Positions 14,758-23,510 are shown, numbered from the stretch's first letter. The stretch: DNA of 26,028 nt from Flavobacteriaceae bacterium UBA7446 (GCA_002478685.1 DLPY01000017.1:1-26028), one strand, 5' to 3'. Program-made: numbers and translations. The notes: generated by a model not told the origin, from the letters alone.

Positions 14758-15918
14758 TTATGTTTTTATTTTCGTAATTTGTTCATTATCAGATTTTTGT
14801 TTTTCAACAATATAATCCAAAGGACTTTTGATATTTGCAAGAGATTTTTTGCTAACGTGTGTATAAATCTCTGTAGTTTTGGAACTCCCATGTCCCAACA
14901 ATTCTTGTATATATCTTAAATCTGTTCCTTTTTCCAACAAATGTGTGGCAAAAGAATGCCTTAACATATGAGGATAAATTCGTTTTCGAATACCTGCATT
15001 TTTTGCAGACCGCCTCAAAATGGCTCGCACACTAGATGCCGAATATTGTTTTCTGTTTGGGTTTTCAATCAACCAATAATTGGGTTTATGCTTTTGAATG
15101 TATTTGCGCAATAACACCACAACATTTTCAGCCAGTAGCGTAATTCTATCTTTTTTCCCTTTTCCTCCCCGAACAAAGAGATAGTTCTTTTCCCACACAA
15201 TATCTTGTATCCTCAACCCAATCAGTTCGCCCACTCTTAATCCGCCTGAATACAAAAGCGATAATATAGTTTTGTGTTTTAGGTTTGACGTTTCTTTTAA
15301 AATCATTAAAACCTCTTGTTCTGTCAATACTTCAGGCAATTTTTTAGTTTTATTTGGACGCTCTAAAGAATAAACCATTTTAGGTTGTTTAAGCACTTTC
15401 TCAAAGTAAAACTTAATGGCATTGATATATTGATTTTGTGTTGAAGAACTCACTTTTTGGTGCTCTATTAAATGCAGTAAAAACGTTTTAATATCTTCTT
15501 TAGAAAGGGCATCAATGGATTGGTTTTTAAAAAAAGCCATAAATTTTAAAAAGCAACTGCAATATGTTGTGACGGTATTTTGACTATAACGCTTTAAAAT
15601 CAATTGTTCTTTATATCCTGATGGCAACTTAACCTTAGATTTTGGTTTATGAGAATTGACTTTCTTAGTAACATTTTCAGAGGGAGGGGAGTGTTTTTTA
15701 AGCTGAGAATAATCAATATAAACACTACCCTTTAGCGCATGGTAAAAAGTGTTTAACCGAAATTCTTTTTTAGGAAAATACCATGAACGAAGTGTTTGGC
15801 TCCAACGTACCCCTTTTTGAACTTTGATTAATGCAACCAAGTTCTTGTCAAAGTCAAAATCAACCTTAATAATGGGTTGGTTTCGATGCAAAGCAGGTTT
15901 GAGGTGTAGGTAATTCAT
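14758..15918 (-). CDS. Tyrosine recombinase, XerD/IntI-related, with extra N-terminal domain
   Basis: Site-specific DNA recombinase of 386 residues. I start at MNYLHLKPALHRN (ATG 15916-15918); an ATG 63 bases upstream is possible. Residues 1-76 form an N-terminal region with GVRWSQTLRSWYFPKKEF, resembling a HARP-like 'RW..W..P' motif. The core-binding domain (about 96-180) and catalytic domain follow, with Arg228 (SGGLRVGEL), Lys253 (GGKGKKDR), His317 and Arg320 (HMLRHSF), His343 (LLGHGSS) and nucleophile Tyr352 (EIYTHV), so all key residues are present. The ending NIKSPLD resembles the VRSPLD end of integron integrases, but the IntI-specific insertion between the Lys and HxxR motifs is missing. 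Its 3' end faces the repeats and the two gene units. Confidence 0.9.
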   Translation of the reverse strand: MNYLHLKPALHRNQPIIKVDFDFDKNLVALIKVQKGVRWSQTLRSWYFPKKEFRLNTFYHALKGSVYIDYSQLKKHSPPSENVTKKVNSHKPKSKVKLPSGYKEQLILKRYSQNTVTTYCSCFLKFMAFFKNQSIDALSKEDIKTFLLHLIEHQKVSSSTQNQYINAIKFYFEKVLKQPKMVYSLERPNKTKKLPEVLTEQEVLMILKETSNLKHKTILSLLYSGGLRVGELIGLRIQDIVWEKNYLFVRGGKGKKDRITLLAENVVVLLRKYIQKHKPNYWLIENPNRKQYSASSVRAILRRSAKNAGIRKRIYPHMLRHSFATHLLEKGTDLRYIQELLGHGSSKTTEIYTHVSKKSLANIKSPLDYIVEKQKSDNEQITKIKT

Positions 15919-16095
15919 AAGATTAGGACAAACAAAATAAGATTTGTTTAGGGCTAAGATAACAAAAAATGGCAAACCCAAAAAGCGTAGGTATTGCCTT
16001 TGGCATCAGTATTTTAACAATTTCCCTTCGTATTTGTTAATTTCTTTAAGCAATGCATTGGCATTTTTTACCCTTGATGTTCTAAATTAGCGAAC
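15919..16095. other. Divergent region between recombinase and parE
   Basis: Non-coding, 177 bp. TACCCTTG at 16069-16076 is one mismatch from a TAnnTTTG -7 box, 20 bp before the parE start, but no -33 TTG stands at the right distance. No direct repeat or tRNA that would mark an integration site was seen. Confidence 0.35.
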
Positions 16096-17949
16096 ATGCC
16101 ACAAGCCACAAAGTACAACGAAGACAATATCCGTTCCCTAGACTGGAAAGAACATATCCGTATGCGTCCGGGCATGTATATTGGTAAACTCGGCGACGGT
16201 TCTTCTCCCGATGATGGGATTTATATTTTGCTTAAAGAAGTCCTGGACAACAGTATAGACGAGTTTGTTATGGGCGCAGGTAAAACCATTGAAATCACTA
16301 TCAATGACGGCAAGGTTTCTGTTCGGGATTACGGGCGCGGCATTCCGCTTGGCAAAGTCGTAGATGTGGTGTCTAAAATGAATACTGGTGGTAAATATGA
16401 CACACGAGCGTTTAAAAAATCGGTGGGGCTAAACGGCGTTGGTACAAAAGCCGTAAATGCGCTTTCTACAGAGTTTTTGGTCTATTCTGTTCGGGAAAAG
16501 CAACTGAAAAGAGCACGTTTTACACAAGGTACTTTAGTAGAGGAATCGGAATTAGAAACTTCAGCAGAGCAAAATGGAACAGGAGTGTCTTTTATCCCCG
16601 ATGAGTACATCTTTAAAAAATACCGATATCGCCACGAATATGTGGCAAAAATGCTTAAAAACTATGTATACTTAAACCCAGGGCTTACCATTGTTTTTAA
16701 CGGCGAAAAGTTTGTTTCTCAAAATGGATTGAAAGACCTGTTGGAAGATAACAATAACATCGAGGATTTTCTCTATCCTGTCATTCACCTCAAAGGCAAC
16801 GATATTGAAGTGGCTATTACGCATAGCAAAACGCAGTACAATGAAGAATACCATTCGTTTGTAAACGGACAACATACCACGCAAGGCGGTACGCACCAAA
16901 CGGCATTTCGTGAGGCGTTGGTAAAAACCATTCGAGAGTTTTACGGTAAACAATTTGACCCATCCGATATTCGTAAATCTGTTATTTCAGCCATAAGCAT
17001 TAAGGTGATGGAGCCTGTGTTTGAATCGCAGACCAAAACCAAATTGGGTTCTACCGAAATGGGTGGCGATTTACCAACGGTTCGCACCTATATCAATGAT
17101 TTTATAGGCAAGTACCTTGATAATTACCTTCACAAAAATACGCCAACTGCAGAGACATTGCAACGTAAAATACTTCAAGCCGAAAAAGAACGTAAAGAAC
17201 TTTCGGGCATTCGTAAGTTGGCGCGTGAACGTGCCAAAAAAGCGAGCTTACACAACAAAAAGCTTCGTGATTGTAGGGTACACCTTGGCGATATCAAAAA
17301 AGACCGCCGTTTGGAATCTACCCTCTTTATAACTGAGGGCGACTCGGCAAGTGGCTCCATTACCAAATCCAGAGATGTAAACACGCAGGCGGTGTTTAGT
17401 TTACGTGGGAAGCCGTTGAATTCCTATGGTATGTCAAAAAAAATTGTATACGAAAATGAGGAGTTTAATCTACTACAAGCCGCATTGAACATTGAAGACT
17501 CTATGGAAGATTTGCGCTATAACAATATTGTAATCGCAACCGATGCCGATGTGGACGGTATGCACATTCGGTTGTTGCTCATTACTTTCTTCTTGCAGTT
17601 TTTCCCTGAGCTTATCAAAGACGGACATCTCTATATTTTGCAAACACCGCTTTTCCGTGTGCGTAACAAAAAGAAAACCATTTATTGTTACTCGGATCAA
17701 GAGCGCATCAATGCCCTTACCGAGTTGGGCAAACAAGCCGAAATCACACGATTTAAAGGATTGGGTGAAATTTCCCCTAATGAGTTCAAACATTTTATTG
17801 GTGATGACATTCGACTCGATCCTGTGATGTTGGATAAAAGCATGACTATTGATGAGTTGTTGTCATTTTATATGGGTAAAAACACCCCTCAACGTCAAGA
17901 GTTTATTATTGATAACCTAAAAGTAGAGTTAGACAAAGTAGAAGCATGA
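16096..17949 (+). CDS. parE: DNA topoisomerase IV subunit B
   Basis: ATPase subunit of the type IIA topoisomerase that decatenates chromosomes. The 617 residues show the GHKL fold: Glu48 and Asn52 (KEVLDNSIDEF), DYGRGIP (78-84) and the ATP lid GLNGVGTKAVNALS (111-124). The TOPRIM domain has LFITEGDSASG (about 408-418) and the metal-binding ATDADVDGMH (about 480-489). The C terminus contains RFKGLGEISPNEF, typical of the GyrB/ParE family. The length of about 620 without the GyrB-type insertion, and the pairing with a parC-type gene, favour ParE over GyrB. Its last four bases (ATGA) overlap the start of parC. Confidence 0.95.
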   Translation: MPQATKYNEDNIRSLDWKEHIRMRPGMYIGKLGDGSSPDDGIYILLKEVLDNSIDEFVMGAGKTIEITINDGKVSVRDYGRGIPLGKVVDVVSKMNTGGKYDTRAFKKSVGLNGVGTKAVNALSTEFLVYSVREKQLKRARFTQGTLVEESELETSAEQNGTGVSFIPDEYIFKKYRYRHEYVAKMLKNYVYLNPGLTIVFNGEKFVSQNGLKDLLEDNNNIEDFLYPVIHLKGNDIEVAITHSKTQYNEEYHSFVNGQHTTQGGTHQTAFREALVKTIREFYGKQFDPSDIRKSVISAISIKVMEPVFESQTKTKLGSTEMGGDLPTVRTYINDFIGKYLDNYLHKNTPTAETLQRKILQAEKERKELSGIRKLARERAKKASLHNKKLRDCRVHLGDIKKDRRLESTLFITEGDSASGSITKSRDVNTQAVFSLRGKPLNSYGMSKKIVYENEEFNLLQAALNIEDSMEDLRYNNIVIATDADVDGMHIRLLLITFFLQFFPELIKDGHLYILQTPLFRVRNKKKTIYCYSDQERINALTELGKQAEITRFKGLGEISPNEFKHFIGDDIRLDPVMLDKSMTIDELLSFYMGKNTPQRQEFIIDNLKVELDKVEA

Positions 17950-20531
17950 ACGACGATCATTACCTTTCTTCTGGCGATCAGTTGATTCGCGTTACCGGCA
18001 TGTACAAAGATTGGTTTTTGGACTACGCTTCGTATGTGATTTTGGAGCGTGCCGTACCGGCAATTGAGGACGGATTTAAACCTGTTCAGCGTCGTATTCT
18101 GCACTCAATGAAAGACCTAGACGATGGACGTTACAACAAAGTGGCAAACATTGTGGGGCACACAATGCAGTATCACCCACACGGCGATGCCTCCATATCA
18201 GATGCGATGGTGCAAATTGGGCAAAAAGATTTACTCATAGATATGCAGGGAAACTGGGGGAATATTCTTACAGGAGATTCGGCGGCGGCCTCCAGATACA
18301 TTGAAGCACGTTTGTCCAAATTTGCTCTTGATGTGGTGTATAGCCCAAAAGTGACGCAGTGGCAACTGTCCTATGATGGGCGTAAAAAAGAGCCGATTCA
18401 TCTACCTGCAAAATTTCCAATGCTTTTAGCGCAAGGTGGCGAGGGTATTGCCGTAGGGCTTTCTACGAAGATTCTTCCGCACAATTTTAATGAACTCATA
18501 GACGCATCTATCAAACACCTACAAGGTAAACGCTTTACCCTTGTTCCTGATTTCCCTACTGGGGGCGTTATGGATGCCGACAATTACAACGACGGAATAC
18601 GTGGCGGAAAAATTCGTGTGCGCGCACGCATAGCACAAGAGGATAAGCAAAACTTAGTCATTACTGAAATTCCGTTTTCTACTACTACATCCTCATTGAT
18701 AGATTCTATTTTGAAGGCAAACGAAAAAGGGAAAATCAAAATCAAAAAAATTGAGGACAACACCGCTGCAAATGTTGAAATTAAAATTCACCTTCCGCCC
18801 AATGTTTCCCCCGACAAAACCATTGACGCACTTTTTGCCTTTACTGCTTGTGAAACCTCTATTTCCCCCTTGGGTTGTGTCATTGAAGACAACAAACCCA
18901 ACTTTATTGGGGTATCCGAAATGTTGCGTCGTTCCACCGATCATACGCTGGAACTCCTGCGTGCCGAACTTGAAGTAAAAAAAGAAGAACTAGAGGAGCA
19001 ATGGCATTTTGCGTCGCTGGAACGCATTTTTATAGAAAACCGCATCTATCGCGATATCGAAGAAGTAGAAACTTGGGAAGGTGTTCTTACCGCAATACAC
19101 GAAGGACTAGCACCTCATATTATTCGTCTAAAACGTGCAGTAACAGATGATGATATCGTACGACTCACCGAAATTCGCATTAAACGTATTTCTAAATTTG
19201 ATTTAGATAAAGCCCAACAAAAAATAGAAGCTCTTGAAGCAGAATTAGAGCAGGTCGCCCACCACTTAGCACATATTATTGACTTTGCTGTTGACCACTT
19301 TAAACGCCTTAAAAAAACCTACGGTGCCGACAAACCCCGCAAAACTGAACTTAGTGTTTTTGCGGATGTAGATGCACGGAAGGTTGTCATTCGCAATACC
19401 AAGTTATATGTAAGCAGGGAAGAGGGGTTTGTAGGCACGTCATTGCGCAAAGACGAATACGTTACAGATTGTGCTGATATTGACGACGTAATTGTGTTTA
19501 CCGCTGATGGTAAAATGATAGTTACTAAGGTGGATAGTAAGACCTTTGTTGGTAAAAATATCATTCATGTTGCCGTTTTTAAGCAGAAAGACAAGCGCAC
19601 CATTTACAATATGATTTATCAGGATGGGCGAGGCGGAACTTCATATATCAAACGCTTTGCGGTAACAGGCGTTACCAGAGACAAGCACTACGATCTTACC
19701 AATGGTAGTCCGCAGTCCAAAGTGCATTATTTTTCTGCCAATCCAAACGGAGAGGCCGAGATTGTCACCGTGCATTTGCGCCAAAGCGGTTCCATCAAAA
19801 AACTCAAATGGGATGTTGACTTTGCCGATTTGGTGATTAAAGGCAGAGGGGTTCGTGGAAATACCGTAACTAAATATGCCATTAAGCGTGTAGATTTAAA
19901 GGAAGAAGGAGTGTCTACACTTAAACCTCGTAAAATATGGTATGATGAAACAGTGCAACGTCTTAATGCAGACGAACGCGGGCGTTTACTTGGTGCATTT
20001 AAAGGGGAAGATCGCATTCTGATTGTTACTGAATCAGGGGTTGTAAAAACTCAAATCCCAGATTTAAGCATGCATTTTCCTTCCGATATGTTAGTGTTGG
20101 AAAAATGGGAATCTAAAAAGCCACTTTCTGCAGTCTATTTTGACGGTACCAAAGACCGCTATTTTGGCAAACGCTTTTTTATTGAGTCACCAGAAAAAGA
20201 GGATCAGTTTTTAAAAGAAGGAGCAAAAATCAAATTGGAATGGTTTTCTTCCGATTGGCGTCCCGTTTGTACACTTCATTTTCTGAAACCTCGTGGTGCT
20301 GAGGTAAAACCCCCACAGCAGATTGCTTTTGAAGATTTCATTACTCCAAAAGGTATTAAGGCAATGGGAAATCAGCTGACTAAAGAAAAGTTAAAGCATA
20401 TAGAGTCAAATGATCCACTACCGTACACTCCTGAGCCAGAGGTAGAAACCAATGAAATTGAAACTGAAGCCGAGGAAATAGTCCCCCCAAAAAACGATGA
20501 TAGCGAGGGACAAATCAGCTTGGAACTTTAA
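17946..20531 (+). CDS. parC: DNA topoisomerase IV subunit A
   Basis: DNA-cleaving and rejoining subunit, 861 residues. RAVPAIEDGFKPVQRRIL (about 35-52) and the catalytic Tyr118 (AASRYIEARL) are in place, followed by a GyrA-type tower, coiled-coil and a C-terminal beta-propeller region (about 490-800). The GyrA box (QRRGGKG) is not seen, which supports ParC. In the quinolone-binding helix the sequence is YHPHGDASISDAM, so the position of E. coli ParC Ser80 is Ala82 and that of Glu84 is Asp86; this is probably the lineage norm but predicts weaker fluoroquinolone binding. The tail is acidic (EVETNEIETEAEEIV). The start overlaps the parE stop (ATGA) and the stop overlaps the terC stop on the other strand. 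Confidence 0.95.
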   Translation: MNDDHYLSSGDQLIRVTGMYKDWFLDYASYVILERAVPAIEDGFKPVQRRILHSMKDLDDGRYNKVANIVGHTMQYHPHGDASISDAMVQIGQKDLLIDMQGNWGNILTGDSAAASRYIEARLSKFALDVVYSPKVTQWQLSYDGRKKEPIHLPAKFPMLLAQGGEGIAVGLSTKILPHNFNELIDASIKHLQGKRFTLVPDFPTGGVMDADNYNDGIRGGKIRVRARIAQEDKQNLVITEIPFSTTTSSLIDSILKANEKGKIKIKKIEDNTAANVEIKIHLPPNVSPDKTIDALFAFTACETSISPLGCVIEDNKPNFIGVSEMLRRSTDHTLELLRAELEVKKEELEEQWHFASLERIFIENRIYRDIEEVETWEGVLTAIHEGLAPHIIRLKRAVTDDDIVRLTEIRIKRISKFDLDKAQQKIEALEAELEQVAHHLAHIIDFAVDHFKRLKKTYGADKPRKTELSVFADVDARKVVIRNTKLYVSREEGFVGTSLRKDEYVTDCADIDDVIVFTADGKMIVTKVDSKTFVGKNIIHVAVFKQKDKRTIYNMIYQDGRGGTSYIKRFAVTGVTRDKHYDLTNGSPQSKVHYFSANPNGEAEIVTVHLRQSGSIKKLKWDVDFADLVIKGRGVRGNTVTKYAIKRVDLKEEGVSTLKPRKIWYDETVQRLNADERGRLLGAFKGEDRILIVTESGVVKTQIPDLSMHFPSDMLVLEKWESKKPLSAVYFDGTKDRYFGKRFFIESPEKEDQFLKEGAKIKLEWFSSDWRPVCTLHFLKPRGAEVKPPQQIAFEDFITPKGIKAMGNQLTKEKLKHIESNDPLPYTPEPEVETNEIETEAEEIVPPKNDDSEGQISLEL

Positions 20532-21307
20532 GAAATGCTCTTTCTCTTTCTAAAACGCATATTGAGAAATTCCACCAACAACGAAAAGGCAATGGCAAAA
20601 TAGAGATAGCCCTTTGGAATAGTCCCCACACTTGTACCCATCACTTCTAAGTGTGACAGATGTGCGCCTTCAGCGATAAGCATAAACCCAATTAAGATAA
20701 GAAATGAAAGGGCTAGAATCTGCAGTGATGGATGTTTATGAACAAAACGTGTCACAGGGTGAGCAAATAGCATCATAGCTAATATAGAAACTACTACTGC
20801 GATAATCATAATCCAAATGGCACCATTGATACCATTAGTCATTCCTACGGCAGTTAAAATGGAATCTACGGAGAAAACAGCATCAATAAGTATGATTTGG
20901 AGGAGAATTTTACCTAAGGTATTGGCTGCTTTATTTTTTACATTCTTGCTTTTTTCTCCGGCGTGATCAATTTTTTCATGAATTTCTTTAGTGCTTTTAT
21001 AGAGTAGAAAAAGTCCACCCGCAAACAAAATGAGTGATTGGCCATTAACGGCCGCATGTATTACCGGGTTGGATATCTCAAACAGGATGGTTTGCATAGC
21101 AATAAGCCATGAAATAGCAAAGAGAAGTATAATACGCATCACCAGCGCAAGAAGTAGCCCAATATTGGCAGCACCTCTGCGTTTTTCTTCGGGCAGTTTA
21201 CCCACTACGATGGAAATAAACACGATATTGTCTATCCCTAAAATAATTTCCAAAAACGTTAGAGTTAACAGAGAAGAAATTGCTTCTGGGGTAAAAAGAA
21301 AATCCAT
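20528..21307 (-). CDS. TerC-family integral membrane protein
   Basis: Polytopic inner-membrane protein of 259 residues with about seven hydrophobic segments. The TerC signature is clear: FLEIILGIDNIVFISI with Asp26 and Asn27, and ILIDAVFSVDSI with Asp142 and Asp148, acidic residues inside membrane helices thought to handle metal ions such as manganese or calcium. RKRKSIS forms a basic cytosolic tail. It directly follows the small lipoprotein gene (its ATG comes right after that TAA). Its stop codon overlaps the parC stop by two bases with no terminator between the converging genes. The name implies tellurite resistance, but export of manganese during protein secretion is the better supported role for relatives. 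Confidence 0.92.
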   Translation of the reverse strand: MDFLFTPEAISSLLTLTFLEIILGIDNIVFISIVVGKLPEEKRRGAANIGLLLALVMRIILLFAISWLIAMQTILFEISNPVIHAAVNGQSLILFAGGLFLLYKSTKEIHEKIDHAGEKSKNVKNKAANTLGKILLQIILIDAVFSVDSILTAVGMTNGINGAIWIMIIAVVVSILAMMLFAHPVTRFVHKHPSLQILALSFLILIGFMLIAEGAHLSHLEVMGTSVGTIPKGYLYFAIAFSLLVEFLNMRFRKRKSIS

Positions 21308-21685
21308 TTAGTTACTCAGTTTAGTTACCATGCCACGTTGTTTGTTAGCGCTGTCGCCAACCAAATTGTATTCAAACGTATAGGTGTTATCTTTTGTAGA
21401 AAGAATTTTCATGTGCACCGCCTTTGACTCCTGATAGGATAGCGGACGCATTTTTTTCACAATACATTCACAGTCGTTTAGCCAACGTACAGACGAACTA
21501 TCTACTCTGTTCAGGTAATAATCTACCTCTATACTATCTGTACGGATAAACTTTGTGGTAAGCGTATCACCCAAAACAATGGAAGTAAATAAAAATGTTC
21601 CAGTTTGAAAACTCTTACAATTTCTATCTGGCGAAAAACAGCCTGTAAACAGTAGGAGTAGAGCAAAAAGCACAACAATTCTCAT
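21308..21685 (-). CDS. Small lipoprotein, hypothetical
   Basis: A 125-residue protein with signal peptide and lipobox FTGC (Cys16), then FSPDRNCKSFQTGTFLF. The mature part is strand-rich with further cysteines (Cys23, and Cys72/Cys74 in NDCECIV). It is conserved, as I recall, beside parC in flavobacteria, where database entries sometimes wrongly carry the name 'DNA topoisomerase IV' for proteins of this size; nothing here resembles a topoisomerase. It has no acidic surface-export signal, so it should face the periplasm. Stop TAA and the terC ATG touch, so these two are co-transcribed and probably translationally coupled. Function unknown. Confidence 0.75.
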   Translation of the reverse strand: MRIVVLFALLLLFTGCFSPDRNCKSFQTGTFLFTSIVLGDTLTTKFIRTDSIEVDYYLNRVDSSSVRWLNDCECIVKKMRPLSYQESKAVHMKILSTKDNTYTFEYNLVGDSANKQRGMVTKLSN

Positions 21686-21697
21686 ATCCCAAAAATA

Positions 21698-22105
21698 TCA
21701 CTTTTTATTGGTGTAGGTGCTACAGGTACCATCGTTATAGAAAATAGTTATTTGTTTTATTTCTTTATCTGTTGCAACAGTATTTTCGTTAATCGATGCT
21801 AGTGGTAAAGGCTCAGGTTGTGTCTCATTAGTTGCGCTCACTTCACTTTCCTGTTTTCTTTCAGAGAATAAATCAATTTCAGGGATGGTAGTTGGGTTTG
21901 ATTTAGAGATTCCCAATAACAACCAATCGCTATGTACATTAGGAAAGGCATGGAGTACTTTTAAAATAAAATCTAAGCTTGGTTTGTTTCGACCCGAAAG
22001 GATATGCGAAATAGAAGATCGTTGGACACCAATTTTGTCTGCAAAAGCAGCAGAGCTTAACTCACTTTCATCGATTACTTTTCTAATACGCGTTACTAAA
22101 TTCAT
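21698..22105 (-). CDS. XRE-family transcriptional regulator
   Basis: A 135-residue DNA-binding protein. I start at MNLVTRIRKVIDES (22103-22105) and not 54 bases upstream, because the HTH domain begins immediately after and the upstream codons cover the operator-like region. Residues 5-60 form a Cro/CI-type helix-turn-helix (FADKIGVQRSSISHILSGRNKPSLDFILKVL) ending in the family-typical DWLLLG. A variable acidic linker leads to a short C-terminal segment, EIKQITIFYNDGTCSTYTNKK. It is divergent from the M14 peptidase gene; the region between them holds several GTTTACAAA-like half-sites that it may bind, giving autoregulation. The ligand, if any, is unknown. Confidence 0.85.
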   Translation of the reverse strand: MNLVTRIRKVIDESELSSAAFADKIGVQRSSISHILSGRNKPSLDFILKVLHAFPNVHSDWLLLGISKSNPTTIPEIDLFSERKQESEVSATNETQPEPLPLASINENTVATDKEIKQITIFYNDGTCSTYTNKK

Positions 22106-22356
22106 GTTTACAAATGTGTATTTAATTTTGTAAATTAAAGTAATATGTGAATATAACATTAAATTTTACACTAATAACATTAAACTAAAACTATATTTTA
22201 TGTAGTTAAAACACACATTTATAGTAATTTAAATATAATTTAAATATTAAAATTTAATATCGTATCCAATTGTAATCGCTGAGATATAAATTTGTTTACA
22301 ACGTTAAATAATAGTTGTTTTCGTTTGTAAACAGGTTAAGGTTTACATTTGCAAAC
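22106..22356. promoter_or_regulatory. AT-rich divergent region with clustered GTTTACAAA half-sites
   Basis: Half-sites: GTTTACAAA (22106-22114), TTTGTAAA (22127-22134), GTTTACAA (22294-22301), TTTGTAAAC (22324-22332), and the near-palindrome GTTTACATTTGCAAAC (22341-22356). They form inverted pairs next to both divergent start codons. A plausible reading is an operator set for the XRE regulator. The middle of the region is almost pure A/T and holds no ORF or RNA gene that I can see. Confidence 0.55.
22324..22351 (+). promoter_or_regulatory. Promoter of the M14 peptidase gene, near-leaderless
   Basis: TACATTTG (22344-22351) is a perfect -7 box, with TTTG at 22324-22327 upstream (16 bp apart, somewhat short). 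The box ends only 6 bp before the ATG at 22358, so transcription would start at or beside the start codon. The box lies inside the last operator-like palindrome. Confidence 0.55.
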
Positions 22357-22357
22357 A

Positions 22358-23449
22358 ATGAATGATTTTTTATCAATACAATCTTTACTTAAATCACATA
22401 ACATTACAGGTCGTTATGTTCACGTTAAAACGATCTCATCACTACTAACATCATTTGATGCTACTCAAATTGGAGAAAGCGTTGAAAAACGACCTATTCA
22501 TTCCATTGATATGGGGAATGGTCCAATAAAAATTTTAATGTGGTCCCAGATGCACGGGAACGAATCCACAGCAACCAAAGGGCTTTTAGATGCGCTTTCT
22601 TATTTAAAGCAAAAGCCGTCGCTTTTAGAACTGTTTACGCTAAGGATAATACCAATCCTTAACCCAGATGGTGCAGCGGCCTACACACGGGTAAATGCTA
22701 ACGATATTGATCTTAATAGAGATGCAGTGAATAAAACGCAACCCGAATCAAAACTTCTCATTGAAACCTATCAGGCATTTAATCCCCATTATTGTTTTAA
22801 TATGCATGACCAGCGAACTATTTTTGGTGTAAACGATTTTCCGTGTATGTTGTCGTTTCTTGCTCCTGCTGCCGATATGGCAAAAACCATCACTGCTGCA
22901 AGGAAAAGCGCCATGGGCGTCATTGGATACATTCAAAAGACGTTACAGCCACATATTTCAAATCAAGTAGGTCGTTATGATGACAGTTTTAATCCGAATT
23001 GTATGGGGGATTATTTTATGGCTAAGGGAACTCCAACGCTTTTGTTTGAAGCAGGGCAAGTGGAGCAGGACTACGCAAGGGAGAAAACTCGCAAATGGTT
23101 TGCTTTTTCAGTGCTAGAAGCCTTAAAATGTATTTCTCTTAATCTGCATATACCAAGTATTTACTTAGATATCCCTCAAGTAGAGAAATCTTTTGTTGAT
23201 GTTTTAATTCTGAATCTAAGGTATGAGGGTAAACTAATTGATGTAGCACTGCAATATGTTGAGGAGTTAAAAGATGCGGAAATACATTTTGTCCCTATCA
23301 TTTACAGGATGGGTAAGTTAGATTCATTACAAGGTCATAAAAAACTTGACGCTTCAAGTCAAACTTTTACATTTTCAAATAAAATATTAGAGGATTCAAA
23401 TGCTGTTTGGCTAGCAGATATGTTAAATTTAACACAATATTCACATTAA
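22358..23449 (+). CDS. M14-family zinc carboxypeptidase-like protein
   Basis: A 363-residue metallopeptidase of the M14 superfamily, cytosolic since no signal peptide is present. Zinc ligands His66 and Glu69 (MHGNES) and His150 (FNMHDQ), the substrate-binding Asn120-Arg121 (DIDLNRD) after NPDGAAAYTR, and the catalytic glutamate Glu231 (LLFEAGQ) are all visible. The last 110 residues form a separate strand-rich extension (about 255-363). I start at the ATG 22358 rather than a TTG nine bases upstream, which lies inside the -7 box. Substrates could be peptidoglycan peptides, amidated amino acids or succinyl-type derivatives; family members vary. It lies 61 bp upstream of the Lrp-type regulator gene. 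Confidence 0.88.
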   Translation: MNDFLSIQSLLKSHNITGRYVHVKTISSLLTSFDATQIGESVEKRPIHSIDMGNGPIKILMWSQMHGNESTATKGLLDALSYLKQKPSLLELFTLRIIPILNPDGAAAYTRVNANDIDLNRDAVNKTQPESKLLIETYQAFNPHYCFNMHDQRTIFGVNDFPCMLSFLAPAADMAKTITAARKSAMGVIGYIQKTLQPHISNQVGRYDDSFNPNCMGDYFMAKGTPTLLFEAGQVEQDYAREKTRKWFAFSVLEALKCISLNLHIPSIYLDIPQVEKSFVDVLILNLRYEGKLIDVALQYVEELKDAEIHFVPIIYRMGKLDSLQGHKKLDASSQTFTFSNKILEDSNAVWLADMLNLTQYSH

Positions 23450-23480
23450 AAATTCTATTTTAACACATAATACTCAACGA

Positions 23481-23497
23481 TTTTTTGTTTTCTTTGC
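23481..23497 (+). promoter_or_regulatory. Possible promoter of the Lrp/AsnC gene
   Basis: TTTTTTGTTTTCTTTGC lies 14 bp before the ATG. TTTCTTTG (23489-23496) is one mismatch from a -7 box and closely matches the string before serC. No -33 element is evident. Weak call. Confidence 0.3.
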
Positions 23498-23510
23498 AAA
23501 AAATTAAATA

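Noticed and set aside
14758..15918. Recombinase as a canonical integron integrase IntI
   Set aside because: Between the catalytic lysine and the HxxR motif the spacing is that of XerC/XerD, without the additional helix region that defines IntI. Only the SPLD-type end is IntI-like.
15919..16095. tRNA or duplicated attachment site beside the recombinase
   Set aside because: No cloverleaf can be drawn, and no stretch here recurs near 9400-9500 on the other side of the accessory segment.
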